The translations under genes and the position numbers were made by a program. From the NCBI RefSeq assembly GCF_002188635.1, contig NZ_NINX01000055.1, positions 120,285 through 184,284 of the forward strand: DNA of 64,000 nucleotides. The letters run 5' to 3'. Shown piece after piece: positions 47,465 to 56,161 of this stretch. The number at the start of each line of letters is the position of its first letter. The first letter of the stretch is position 1. The stretch is from Pigmentiphaga sp. NML030171 (GTDB taxonomy: Bacteria > Pseudomonadota > Gammaproteobacteria > Burkholderiales > Burkholderiaceae_B). Under the pieces are notes generated by a model, which saw only the letters and a list, made by a program, of their open reading frames with translations, did not search any database and was not told where the DNA came from.

Positions 47465-48526
47465 CTATGCGCTGGCGAAAGAATGGGCGCGCGGGGTGCG
47501 CGTCCGGGCCGGCGGGCGCCGCTTGGCTGCGGCCGCCTCGGGCGTCTTGACGAAAGCCCTGCCGCCCTCGGCCGGCAGGGCCGTATGGGTACGTTCGGCC
47601 ACCCGCAGCACCGCCGAGCGGGCGCGGGGATTGGCGGCGACCTCGGTCTCGGTGGGCAGGATGCGGCCGATCGAGGCCAGCACGGGCTGCGGCCGCTCGC
47701 TCTCGCGCAGCGGCAGGCGCGCGGTTTCCGCGCCGGGCCGGGCCGCGGCGGCGATGAACTGCTTGACGATGCGGTCTTCCAGCGAATGGAAGCTGATCAC
47801 CGCCAGCCGGCCGCCGGGCTCCAACAGGTCGAGCGCCGCGGCTAGCGCACGCGGGAGCTCTTCAAGCTCCTGATTGAGGTGAATCCGTAGAGCCTGAAAG
47901 GTGCGGGTCGCTGGATGCTGGCCCTTCTCCCTCGTGCGGACTGCACCAGCCACGATGTCGGCAAGCTCGCCTGTGGTCGTGACAGGCCGTTTCTCGCGGC
48001 CAGCTGCAATCGCCTTTGCAATCTGGAAAGCAAACCGTTCTTCACCATAGCGTGCTATGACCTCCCGCATGTCATCGATGCTCGCATGGGCGAGCCATTG
48101 CGCGGCGGTTTCGCCGCGTGTCGTATCCATCCGCATGTCGAGCGGGCCGTCGCGCATGAAGGAAAATCCACGCTCGGCATCGTCGATCTGCGGAGACGAA
48201 ATACCCAGGTCCATCATCAGGCCGCGGATGCGGGCGATCCCCAGCCGGGACATTTCCTCGGCCAGTCCGCCGAAACCCTCGTGGACCACCGTCACCCGGC
48301 GGTCCTGCCCGGCCAGCGCGCACGCCACCGCGATGGCCTGCGGATCCTTGTCGAACACCACCAGCCTGGCCTCGGGCCCCAGTCGCGCAAGCAGCTCGCG
48401 CGTGTGGCCGCCCCGCCCGAAAGTGGCGTCGACCCATACCCCGGCGCCAACGCCGTCGGCGGGTACGGCCAACGCGTCTATCGTCGGCTCGAGCAGGACG
48501 GGCCGATGCAGGAATGGGGTCGTCAC
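47465..48526 (-). CDS. rsmH: 16S rRNA (cytosine1402-N4)-methyltransferase RsmH
   Basis: 353 residues from GTG 48526, overlapping nothing but starting four bases after the mraZ stop. It methylates C1402 in 16S rRNA with SAM. Motifs are [28 protein letters not shown] (SAM loop), [34 protein letters not shown] and the C-terminal [14 protein letters not shown] stretch around 48001-48060 has lower GC (29 of 60) than its surroundings though the protein is well conserved there. Confidence 0.97.
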   Translation of the reverse strand: MTTPFLHRPVLLEPTIDALAVPADGVGAGVWVDATFGRGGHTRELLARLGPEARLVVFDKDPQAIAVACALAGQDRRVTVVHEGFGGLAEEMSRLGIARIRGLMMDLGISSPQIDDAERGFSFMRDGPLDMRMDTTRGETAAQWLAHASIDDMREVIARYGEERFAFQIAKAIAAGREKRPVTTTGELADIVAGAVRTREKGQHPATRTFQALRIHLNQELEELPRALAAALDLLEPGGRLAVISFHSLEDRIVKQFIAAAARPGAETARLPLRESERPQPVLASIGRILPTETEVAANPRARSAVLRVAERTHTALPAEGGRAFVKTPEAAAAKRRPPARTRTPRAHSFASA

Positions 48527-48530
48527 GGCG

Positions 48531-48959
48531 TCAGAAAGAAAACTGGTTCAGGACTTCGGGCATGCCCTGCGCCAGCATCTCCTGCTCGCGCTGGGCCAGA
48601 ACGGCAGCGTCCCACAGCTCGAAGTGAGCGCCCAGGCCGAGCAGCATCACCTCGCGCGTCAGGGCGGCGGCGGTGCGCAGCTCGGGAGCGATCAGGATGC
48701 GGCCCGCGCTGTCGAGCTCGACATCCTGGGCATTGCCCAGCAGCAGCCGTTGCAGCGCGCGCGCCTGCATCGGGAACGCCGCGATCTGCTCGCGCTTCAC
48801 CTCCCAGGTGGGACGGGGGTAGATCAGAAGGCAACCGTCGGGGTGCCGGGTCAGGGTCAGCCGGCCTTCGGCCTGCATCATCAGCGCGTCACGATGCCGG
48901 GTAGGGATGGATACCCTTCCCTTCGCATCGAGCGTCAGCGCGCTGCTGCCCTGAAACAC
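48531..48959 (-). CDS. mraZ: Transcriptional regulator MraZ
   Basis: 142 residues from GTG 48959, with GGTGAGA upstream. Two SpoVT/AbrB-like halves each show the DxxGR motif ([14 protein letters not shown] and [14 protein letters not shown]). MraZ represses its own dcw promoter in E. coli. It is the first gene of the cluster, as usual. TGGGA and TGGGG elements lie 30 bases apart just upstream. Confidence 0.96.
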   Translation of the reverse strand: MFQGSSALTLDAKGRVSIPTRHRDALMMQAEGRLTLTRHPDGCLLIYPRPTWEVKREQIAAFPMQARALQRLLLGNAQDVELDSAGRILIAPELRTAAALTREVMLLGLGAHFELWDAAVLAQREQEMLAQGMPEVLNQFSF

Positions 48960-49365
48960 GGCTTCTCACCCCACTTTTTTGCACAAAATTCTACTATTTC
49001 CCACTCTAAATGAGCGATTACGCGGGGTCAAGCCGCTCGGACACGGTTTCTTCATTAGTAACAAGGACTTAGGTGCACTTTCTCGAACCTTCACATTGCG
49101 AAATGTTCCATGAAATCAGTGCATTGGCATTTGAAGTGAAGGTGTCGTCTGAAGAAAAACCGGGGAGTGACATAAAAGGGGCGACAAGGTAACAAAACAA
49201 TGCCCCTTGCCCAGGCGCCACGCGGGTCCCGCGGCCCTCGGCCTACGCGCCCGGGGGCGCTACTAGCGTATTCCTACGACTAGGCCCGGCAGGCGCGGCT
49301 GGAAATAATGGCCTCCATAACGACATGCGTCTTCCCACTGGGACGGACGCCACCAAGGAGACGCC
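48960..49365. promoter_or_regulatory. dcw promoter region and intergenic space before the thiolase operon
   Basis: No gene is seen in these 406 bases. On the minus strand, near mraZ, TAGAAT is a possible -10, and TGGGA and TGGGG are candidate MraZ boxes. The middle (about 49040-49180) is clearly more AT-rich than the genome. AAGGGGC (49177-49183) pairs with GCCCCTT (49202-49208) across a long loop. On the plus strand an imperfect inverted repeat, CTAGCGTA with TACGACTAG (49263-49283), precedes the thiolase gene. Confidence 0.5.
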
Positions 49366-50535
49366 ATGGACACCCCCTGCATCGTCGGATGGGGCCACAC
49401 CCCCTTCGGCCGCCTGGACCACTTCGACCTGGAGGGGCTGATGGTCGAATCCACGCGCCTGGCGCTGGCCGACGCCGGCCTGCGGGCGCGGGACGTGGAC
49501 GCGGTGTTCGTCTCCCACTTCAACGCCGGCATGGTGCCCGACGGCTTTCCTTCCTCCCTGCCCTTCGGCGCCGACGACGATTTCCGCTTCACGCCCACCG
49601 TGCGCCTGGAGAACGCCTGCGCTTCCGGATCGGCCGCCATCCATGCCGCACTGGACGCCATCGGCTCGGGCCGGGTCCGCGTCGCCCTGGTGGTGGGGGC
49701 CGAGAAGATGACGGCCGCAGACGGGCCGGCCGTGACCGCGGCGCTGGCCCGCGCAAGCCACCATCGCGAGGAAGGCTCGCGCGGCCTGACCTTTCCCGGC
49801 ATCTTCGCCCTGATCGCCCGGGAGTATTTCGCCCGCCACGGCGACCACGGCGCGACCCTGGCGCGGATCGCGGCCAAGAACCACGCCAACGGCGCCCGCA
49901 ACCCGCTCGCCCACCTGCGCCGCGACCTGGGCTTCGATTTCTGCAACACCGTGTCCGAGCGCAATCCCATCATCGCCGCGCCGCTGCGCAAGACCGATTG
50001 CTCCACCGTCGCCGACGGCGCCGCCGCGCTGGTGCTGACCGCCGCCCCGCTGGCGCGCGACTTCCGCCGCGCCGTGCGCTTTCGCTCCACGGTCCAGGTC
50101 AACGACTTCCTGCCCATGTCCCGGCGCGACCCGGTCGCCTTCGAAGGACCGCGGCGGGCCTGGCGGCGCGCGCTGGACGAAGCCGGCATCGGCATCCGCG
50201 ACCTCGACCTGGCCGAGGTCCACGACTGCTTCACCATTGCCGAGCTGCTCAGCTACGAAGCCATGGGGCTGGCCGAGGCCGGCCAGGGCGCGCGCTGCGT
50301 CGACGACGGCACGGTGGCGCCGGGCGGCGCGCTGCCCGTCAATCCGTCGGGCGGCCTCAAGGCCAAGGGCCATCCGGTCGGCGCCACGGGCGTGTCCATG
50401 CACGTCATGGCGGCCATGCAGCTGTGCGGCGAGGCCGGGGACATCCAAGTGCCCGGCGCCGAACTGGCCGGCGTCTTCAACATGGGCGGTTCCGTGGTCG
50501 CCAACTACGTCAGCGTGCTGGAACGCGCAGCTTAG
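49366..50535 (+). CDS. Thiolase-superfamily acyltransferase (SCP2/acetyl-CoA acetyltransferase-like)
   Basis: 389 residues, ATG with AAGGAG at the proper distance. The nucleophile is Cys85 in LENACASGSAA. VHDCFTIAE supplies the histidine, and NPSGGLKAKGHPVGATG is the C-terminal catalytic loop. Members cleave 3-ketoacyl-CoA, or condense acyl-CoA units. It is first in an operon with an acyl-CoA ligase, Bug protein, MBL-fold hydrolase and FAH-family hydrolase, so degradation of an exogenous carboxylic acid via CoA is likely. The substrate is not identifiable. Confidence 0.88.
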   Translation: MDTPCIVGWGHTPFGRLDHFDLEGLMVESTRLALADAGLRARDVDAVFVSHFNAGMVPDGFPSSLPFGADDDFRFTPTVRLENACASGSAAIHAALDAIGSGRVRVALVVGAEKMTAADGPAVTAALARASHHREEGSRGLTFPGIFALIAREYFARHGDHGATLARIAAKNHANGARNPLAHLRRDLGFDFCNTVSERNPIIAAPLRKTDCSTVADGAAALVLTAAPLARDFRRAVRFRSTVQVNDFLPMSRRDPVAFEGPRRAWRRALDEAGIGIRDLDLAEVHDCFTIAELLSYEAMGLAEAGQGARCVDDGTVAPGGALPVNPSGGLKAKGHPVGATGVSMHVMAAMQLCGEAGDIQVPGAELAGVFNMGGSVVANYVSVLERAA

Positions 50536-50545
50536 GACCCGCCCG

Positions 50546-52105
50546 ATGAATGTCGTCCAACTACTGGTCCGCGCGGCGCGGACCCACGGCGATCGCCCGG
50601 CCGTCTACCACGGCGCCTCGCGGCTGCTCGACTACCGCGGGCTGGCCGCGCGCGCGGCGGCCATCGCCGGCGGCCTGCGCGGCCACGGCCTCAAGCCCGG
50701 CGACCGGGTGGCGCTGTTCATGCCCAATTGCCCGCAATACCTGGAAGCCATGTACGGTGCCTGGTGGGCCGGGCTGGCGGTCGTGCCCATCAATGCGAAG
50801 CTGCATCCGCGCGAGGCGCTGTTCATTCTGGAGCATGCCGAGGCCGGCGCGCTCTTCACCGCCCCGGAACTGGCCACGGGCCTGCTGCCCCTGCTGGGCG
50901 AGGCGCCGGCGATCCGTCGCGTGTTCGAGACCGGCACGGCCGGCTACCGGAACCTCTTGGACGCCGCCCCGGTGCCGCCCGCCCCGCGCCGGCCCGAAGA
51001 CCTCGCCTGGCTGTTCTATACCTCGGGCACCACCGGGCGCCCGAAGGGCGTCATGCAGACGAACCGTATGCTGCTCGCCATGACGGCCTGCTACTTCTCG
51101 GACGTCGATCCGGTGGATGCGGACGACGCCGCCGTGTATGCCGCGCCCATGTCCCATGGCGCGGGGCTGTACAGCCTGCCGCACATGGCCGCCGCGGCAC
51201 GCCACGTGGTGCCGGAGTCCGGCGGCTTCGATCCCGCGGAGCTGGCCGCCCTGGCGGCCGGCGTGGACCGGCTGTCGATGTTCGCGGCGCCCACCATGGT
51301 CAAGCGGCTGGTGGCCCACCTCGAGGCCACGGATGCCGATCCGTCCGGCTTCAAGACCATCGTCTACGGCGGCGGCCCCATGTACGTGGAGGACATCCGG
51401 CGCGGGCTCGCCGTGATGGGCGACCGCTTCGTCCAGATCTACGGCCAGGGCGAGTCGCCCATGACGATCACGGCGCTGTCCCGCCGGCAACTGGCCGACC
51501 GGGGCCATCCGCGCTGGCTCGAGCGCCTGGCCTCGGTGGGCTACGCCCAGTCCCAGGTGGAGATACGCGTTGCCGACGAACGCGGCGAACCGCTGCCCGA
51601 CGGCGAGATCGGCGAAGTCCAGGTGCGCGGCGACGTGGTCATGGCCGGCTACTGGCGCGATCCCGAGGCCACCGCCCGGGCGCTGCGCGGCGGGTGGCTG
51701 TGGACCGGCGACGTCGGCGTGCTGGACGCGGAAGGCTTCCTGACGCTGAAGGACCGCTCCAAGGACGTCATCATCTCGGGGGGCTCCAACATCTACCCGC
51801 GCGAAATCGAGGAAGTGCTGCTGGCCCATCCCGGCGTGGCCGAGGTCGCGGTGGTCGGCGCGCCCGACCCGGAATGGGGCGAGGAGGTCGTGGCCTTCGT
51901 CGTGCCCCGGGGCGGCCCGCCGCCGGACCCGGCCGCGCTCGACGGCCTGTGCCTGGACCGGATCGCGCGATTCAAGCGCCCCAAGCGCTACCGCTTCGTC
52001 GATGCACTGCCCAAGAACCATTACGGCAAGGTTCTGAAAACCGAGCTCAAGGCCGCGCTTGCCGGCGGCCGCAACGAGCCAGCCCCTCCCAAGGAGACGA
52101 CATGA
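50546..52105 (+). CDS. AMP-forming acyl-CoA ligase
   Basis: 519 residues from ATG 50546, ten bases after the thiolase stop. The ANL-family motifs are YTSGTTGRPKGVMQT (about 153-167), YGQGESPMTITAL, LWTGDVGVLDAEGF (A8 hinge region near GDVG), SGGSNIYPREIEE and the C-terminal catalytic lysine in PKNHYGKVLKTEL. It activates a carboxylic acid to its CoA thioester, aliphatic or aromatic not decidable. Its stop overlaps the Bug 4 start (ATGA). Confidence 0.92.
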   Translation: MNVVQLLVRAARTHGDRPAVYHGASRLLDYRGLAARAAAIAGGLRGHGLKPGDRVALFMPNCPQYLEAMYGAWWAGLAVVPINAKLHPREALFILEHAEAGALFTAPELATGLLPLLGEAPAIRRVFETGTAGYRNLLDAAPVPPAPRRPEDLAWLFYTSGTTGRPKGVMQTNRMLLAMTACYFSDVDPVDADDAAVYAAPMSHGAGLYSLPHMAAAARHVVPESGGFDPAELAALAAGVDRLSMFAAPTMVKRLVAHLEATDADPSGFKTIVYGGGPMYVEDIRRGLAVMGDRFVQIYGQGESPMTITALSRRQLADRGHPRWLERLASVGYAQSQVEIRVADERGEPLPDGEIGEVQVRGDVVMAGYWRDPEATARALRGGWLWTGDVGVLDAEGFLTLKDRSKDVIISGGSNIYPREIEEVLLAHPGVAEVAVVGAPDPEWGEEVVAFVVPRGGPPPDPAALDGLCLDRIARFKRPKRYRFVDALPKNHYGKVLKTELKAALAGGRNEPAPPKETT

Positions 52106-53079
52106 AGACCCCTGTTGCACGCTTGTTCGGCCGCGCCGCGCTGGCCCTCGCTCTGGCCGCCTCCTGGCCCGCCCACGGATCGGAGAAGAACTTTCCCACG
52201 CGGCCCGTGAAGGTCATCATCCCGTTCGCGGCCGGCACCTCGCCCGACGTGGTCATGCGCATCGTCGGCCAGAAGCTGGGGGACATCTGGGGCCAGTCCC
52301 TGATCGTCGAGAATCGTCCGGGCGCCGGCGGCGCCATCGGCGCGACCGCGGTCGCGCAGGCCCAGCCCGACGGCTACACCTTGCTCTATACGGTCAACTC
52401 GGTGCTGTGCGCCAACCCCCACCTGTACGGCAAACTGGGCTACGACGCCTTCAAGAGCTTCGCGCCGGTGTCGCTCATGGTCAACCTGGGCTACGTGCTG
52501 CTGGCCCGGAGCGACCTGGGCATCAACAACGTCGCAGAGATGGTCGCCTATGCGAAGAAGCATCCTGGCAAGCTCACCTACGGGTCCGCCGGCAACGGCT
52601 CGGGCAACCACATCGTGATGGAGCTGCTGACCAGCATGACCGGCACCCGCATGCTGCACGTCCCCATGAACACGAACAAGGTGCTGGCGCTGCTGAGCGG
52701 GCAGATCGACCTGGCCATGGAGCCCTACACCAACGGCGTGGCCGCCGCGCGGGACGGCAAGGTCCGGCCGCTGGCGGTGACGCTGGCCAAGCGCAGCGAA
52801 AACATCCCCGACGTGCCCACCGTGGGCGAGACCGTGCCCGGCTACGTGGCCGATGCCTGGCACGGCCTGTTCGCCACCGCGGGCACGCCGCCCGAGGTCG
52901 TGGACAAGATCAGCGCCGACGTCGCCCGCGTGCTGGCCATGCCCGACGTGCGCGAGCGCCTGGCCACCGCCAGCCTGGAGCCGGTAGGATCGACCCCTGC
53001 CGAACTGCGCGACATCGTGCGGCGCGACTACGACAAATGGGGCGCCGTCATCCGCAACGCCAACATCCGGCTCGACTGA
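52102..53079 (+). CDS. Bug-family (TctC) substrate-binding protein, Bug 4
   Basis: 325 residues with AAGGAG upstream of the ATG inside the ligase gene. Signal peptide about 1-26 (ends at AHGS). Landmarks are VIIPFAAGTSPDVVMR, ENRPGAGGAIGATAVA, PDGYTLLYT, YGSAGNGSGNHIVMEL and DVPTVGETVPGYV. Coupled to the CoA ligase gene by a four-base overlap, so its ligand is probably the acid that the ligase activates. Confidence 0.93.
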   Translation: MKTPVARLFGRAALALALAASWPAHGSEKNFPTRPVKVIIPFAAGTSPDVVMRIVGQKLGDIWGQSLIVENRPGAGGAIGATAVAQAQPDGYTLLYTVNSVLCANPHLYGKLGYDAFKSFAPVSLMVNLGYVLLARSDLGINNVAEMVAYAKKHPGKLTYGSAGNGSGNHIVMELLTSMTGTRMLHVPMNTNKVLALLSGQIDLAMEPYTNGVAAARDGKVRPLAVTLAKRSENIPDVPTVGETVPGYVADAWHGLFATAGTPPEVVDKISADVARVLAMPDVRERLATASLEPVGSTPAELRDIVRRDYDKWGAVIRNANIRLD

Positions 53080-53130
53080 GCCACCACCTGTGAATATACA
53101 TAGAGCGCGGGACAACCAGAAGGAGACGAC

Positions 53131-54141
53131 ATGACGACCTCGACCGCCAAATGGCGCTTCACCAAGGGCTTGCACGATCTGGGCAACGGCCTGCACGCCT
53201 ACCTCGTTCCCGACGGAAGCTGGGGCTGGTCCAACGCCGGGCTGATTTCCGACAGTGGCGAATCGCTGCTGGTCGATACCCTGTTCGACCTGCCCATGAC
53301 GTCCGAGATGCTGGCCAGCATGCGCGACGCCGTGCCCGCCGCGAAGCGGATCGGCGCCCTGGTCAACACCCACGGCAACGGCGACCACACCTTCGGCAAC
53401 CAATTGCTGGAGGGATCGCGCATCATCGCTTCCAACGGCTGCGTGGAGGACATGAAGCACCGCCCACCCGAACAATACGCAGGATGGCAGAAGGACTGGC
53501 CGAACATGGGCATGGCCGGCAAGTTCTGGCAAGAGGTGATCGGTTCGCGGTTCGACTTCAGCGGCATCCGCCTGACGCTGCCCACCGAGACCTTCGACCA
53601 CCGCATGGACCTCAAGGTCGGTGACAAGGAAGTCCAGCTCATCGAAGTCGGCCCGGCCCATACGCGAGGCGACGTACTGGTCTACGTACCGCAGGACCGC
53701 ACCGTCTTCACCGGAGACATCATGTTCGTCGGCGCGCATCCGGCCATCTGGACCGGCCCGGTCTCGAACTGGATCGCCGCCTGCGACCGGATGCTGGAGT
53801 GGGACGTCGAGACCATCGTGCCCGGCCATGGCCCGATCACGGACAAGGATGGCGTGCGGGAATTCCGCGACTATCTGGTCTACCTGCTGGCCGAGTCCCG
53901 CCGCTGCCTCGAAGCGGGCATGTCCTTCGAGCAGGCGGTGGACGCCATTTCGATGGACCGCTGGGCGAACTGGGGCGAGGACGAACGGCTGTGCGTCAAT
54001 GTCTACGCCTGCTACCGCGAAATCTCGGGCGGCGCGCTCCCGGCGCCCAACGTCATGGACATGCTGGCGCTGATGGGCAAACGCCATTTCGCCCGCAAGC
54101 AGCACGCCTGCGGACACGACCACTGCGATGGGAACCACTGA
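53131..54141 (+). CDS. MBL-fold metallo-hydrolase with HxNxDH variant motif
   Basis: 336 residues, ATG with AAGGAG. The beta-lactamase-fold metal motif reads NTHGNGDHTFGNQLL (about 83-97): the canonical HxHxDH has Asn for the second His. Other ligands are in VGPAHTRGD, FTGDIMFVGAHP and IVPGHGPITD. The C-terminus is Cys/His-rich (CGHDHCDGNH). Relatives hydrolyse thioesters or lactones or quinohaemoprotein-associated substrates, so the reaction is uncertain. Its stop shares one base with the next start. Confidence 0.82.
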   Translation: MTTSTAKWRFTKGLHDLGNGLHAYLVPDGSWGWSNAGLISDSGESLLVDTLFDLPMTSEMLASMRDAVPAAKRIGALVNTHGNGDHTFGNQLLEGSRIIASNGCVEDMKHRPPEQYAGWQKDWPNMGMAGKFWQEVIGSRFDFSGIRLTLPTETFDHRMDLKVGDKEVQLIEVGPAHTRGDVLVYVPQDRTVFTGDIMFVGAHPAIWTGPVSNWIAACDRMLEWDVETIVPGHGPITDKDGVREFRDYLVYLLAESRRCLEAGMSFEQAVDAISMDRWANWGEDERLCVNVYACYREISGGALPAPNVMDMLALMGKRHFARKQHACGHDHCDGNH

Positions 54142-55118
54142 TGAAACTGACCACCTTCCTCGCCCCCGGCGGCGCGGCGCACATCGGCGCGCTGCTGCCC
54201 GGGGAAAGCGCGATCTCGGACTTCACGGCGGCCGACGCCGCGCCCTATTTCCGCAGCATGCTGGACCTGATCGATGCCGGGCCGGCGGCGCTGGACCACG
54301 CGCGACGGCTGGTGGAGCGCCCCGCGGCCACCCATGAAGTGTCGGCCGTCGCCCGCCTGGCGCCCCTGCCCCAGCCGCGCCGCCTGCGCGACTGCCTGTG
54401 CTTCGAGACGCATTTCCGGCAATCGCGCGCCAACCGCCATCTGTTCGGCATCGGCACGCAGCGGCTGGACCCGGCCTCGGTCGAACTGCCGCGCGTCTGG
54501 TACGAACGCCCCATCTATTACAAGGGCAATCCCTTCAGCGTCGTGGGCGACGGCGCCGACGTGCACTGGCCGGCGTACTCGCAGGTCATCGACTACGAGC
54601 TGGAGATAGGCATGGTCACCTCGCGCGGGGGCAAGAACATCCCCGTGGCCGAGGCCGCCTCCCATATCTTCGGCTACACCATCTTCAACGATTTCTCGGC
54701 GCGCGACGCCCAGTACACCGAGATGCAGGGCGGCCTGGGCCCGGCCAAGGGCAAGGACTTCGATACCGGCAACGCCATGGGCCCCTGGCTGGTCACCGCC
54801 GACGAGATCGCCGATCCCCAGACGCTGACCATGGTCACCCGGGTCAACGGCGAGGAATGGTCGCGCGGCAACTCCCGGGACATGCACCATACCTTCCTGG
54901 ACATCCTGGCCTACGTCTCGTCCGACGAAACCCTGTACGCGGGCGAGGTCCTGGGATCGGGAACGGTGGGGGGCGGCTGCGGCAACGAGCTGGGCCGCTT
55001 CCTGAAGGACGGCGACGTGCTGGAACTGGAGGTCAGCGGGCTGGGCACGCTGCGCAACCGCATCGTGGCGCCGCACGTCCCGTCGCCGCCGCCGTTTCCC
55101 ATCCGCATCCCGGTCTAG
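54141..55118 (+). CDS. Fumarylacetoacetate hydrolase-family protein
   Basis: 325 residues. The FAH fold shows DYELEIGMVTS with metal-ligand glutamates, IFGYTIFNDFSARDAQ with a ligand aspartate, KGKDFDTGNAMGPWLVT, and GSGTVGGGCGNELGRFL. The family hydrolyses C-C bonds or decarboxylates beta-keto or oxo acids late in aromatic catabolism. It overlaps the MBL gene by one base and ends the operon. It is convergent with the PAS-LuxR gene nine bases away. Confidence 0.88.
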   Translation: MKLTTFLAPGGAAHIGALLPGESAISDFTAADAAPYFRSMLDLIDAGPAALDHARRLVERPAATHEVSAVARLAPLPQPRRLRDCLCFETHFRQSRANRHLFGIGTQRLDPASVELPRVWYERPIYYKGNPFSVVGDGADVHWPAYSQVIDYELEIGMVTSRGGKNIPVAEAASHIFGYTIFNDFSARDAQYTEMQGGLGPAKGKDFDTGNAMGPWLVTADEIADPQTLTMVTRVNGEEWSRGNSRDMHHTFLDILAYVSSDETLYAGEVLGSGTVGGGCGNELGRFLKDGDVLELEVSGLGTLRNRIVAPHVPSPPPFPIRIPV

Positions 55119-55127
55119 GGGTCGGGG

Positions 55128-55685
55128 CTACGGCAGGCCCAGCAGGCGGGAAATGAGCTCGCCCACGGTCCGGGCCTCGAGCTTGCGCATCAGGCGCAGG
55201 CGATAGGTCTCGACCGTGCGCGGACTCAGCGCGAGGTCCTTGGCGATCTGCTTGCTGGTCCGCCCGGCCAGGATCTGGGCCGAGATCTCCCGCTCGCGCG
55301 GCGTCAGCGCCAGGCGGACCGGACGCACCGGCCGCAGGTCCTCGAACACCCAGATGGCGCAGGCATAGGGCTGGGCCGGGTCCACCGGCTGCCCGGATAC
55401 CGCGCACCAGAACAGCTCGCCGTTGCGATGGACCATGATGCGCTCGTCGCGGTGGATGCCCTCGGCCAGCATGCTGCGCACGCCACGCGCGCCGATGTCC
55501 TCGTACTCGGCGTGCGACGGATACAGCATCTCGGTGGTCTGCCCCACCAGTTGCTGGCGGCTGTAGCCGAACATCCCGGCGAACGCCCGGTTGCAGCGCT
55601 CGATGAGGCGGTCGCGCGTCACCAGGAGGCCGACCGGGGCCAGTTCGAAGGCTAGATCCAAAGGGGTGGGCAGGGCTGCGGTCAT
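55128..55685 (-). CDS. PAS-domain LuxR-type transcriptional regulator
   Basis: 185 residues from ATG 55685. The frame stays open to 55988 but that part is the complement of rnpB and is not coding. A PAS domain (about 8-105: LIERCNRAFAGMFGYSRQQL, HRNGELFWC) precedes a LuxR helix-turn-helix (about 120-180: LTPREREISAQILAGRTSKQIA, SPRTVETYRLRLMRK). There is no receiver domain. It probably senses a small molecule or redox state and may control the neighbouring catabolic operon. Confidence 0.85.
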   Translation of the reverse strand: MTAALPTPLDLAFELAPVGLLVTRDRLIERCNRAFAGMFGYSRQQLVGQTTEMLYPSHAEYEDIGARGVRSMLAEGIHRDERIMVHRNGELFWCAVSGQPVDPAQPYACAIWVFEDLRPVRPVRLALTPREREISAQILAGRTSKQIAKDLALSPRTVETYRLRLMRKLEARTVGELISRLLGLP

Positions 55686-55740
55686 GGGGCTCGCGGCGAT
55701 GGGCTTGCCCCGGATGGATGGCCAGGCGCAAAGAATCAAG

Positions 55741-56150
55741 GCAAAGCAGATCGATAGGCCGGATTCTGTACACGGGCATCGCCCGCGGGCAGTCATTCCT
55801 CTGGGCCGGCCGTTGCCGGACGGCTCTAGCCACCTACCCGCATGCTCGGACGGACCGCCCTGTGCGGCCGAAGCCGCGCGCATGCCTATTTGGTGTTGCT
55901 CCGGATGGAGGTTGCCGCGTTTCACCCTGCCGCGACTCGCACGGTTGCCCATGCGAACGGTACGGAGTGGCCGTACCGGTGCGGACATCGTCCGCCCTCG
56001 CCGCAGACTCGTCTCTGTGGCCCTGTTCCTCGGCTTCGCGCCCGGGCTTGCGCCCCGGCGATCGCCGGACGGCCGTTAGCCGCCATCCTGTCCTGTGGAG
56101 TCCGGACCTTCCTCGATGCCCGAAGGCACCGCGACTGCCTGATCTGCTCT
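55741..56150 (-). ncRNA. rnpB: RNase P RNA (bacterial type A)
   Basis: Read on the minus strand, the P1 helix AGCAGATC (56148-56141) pairs with GATCTGCT (55752-55745). Near the 5' end are GAGGAAGGTCCGGACTCCAC and ACAGGACAGGATGGCGGCTAA, the universal CR-I region, and near the 3' end GAATCCGGCCTATCGATC. Length of about 400 nt and the core elements are those of RNase P RNA, which matures tRNA 5' ends. Ends are estimated from P1. Confidence 0.95.
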
Positions 56151-56161
56151 GCGCGTGTATT

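Noticed and set aside
55686..55988. N-terminal extension of the PAS-LuxR protein
   Set aside because: Most of it is the complement of the RNase P RNA gene. The ATG at 55685 opens directly before the PAS domain.
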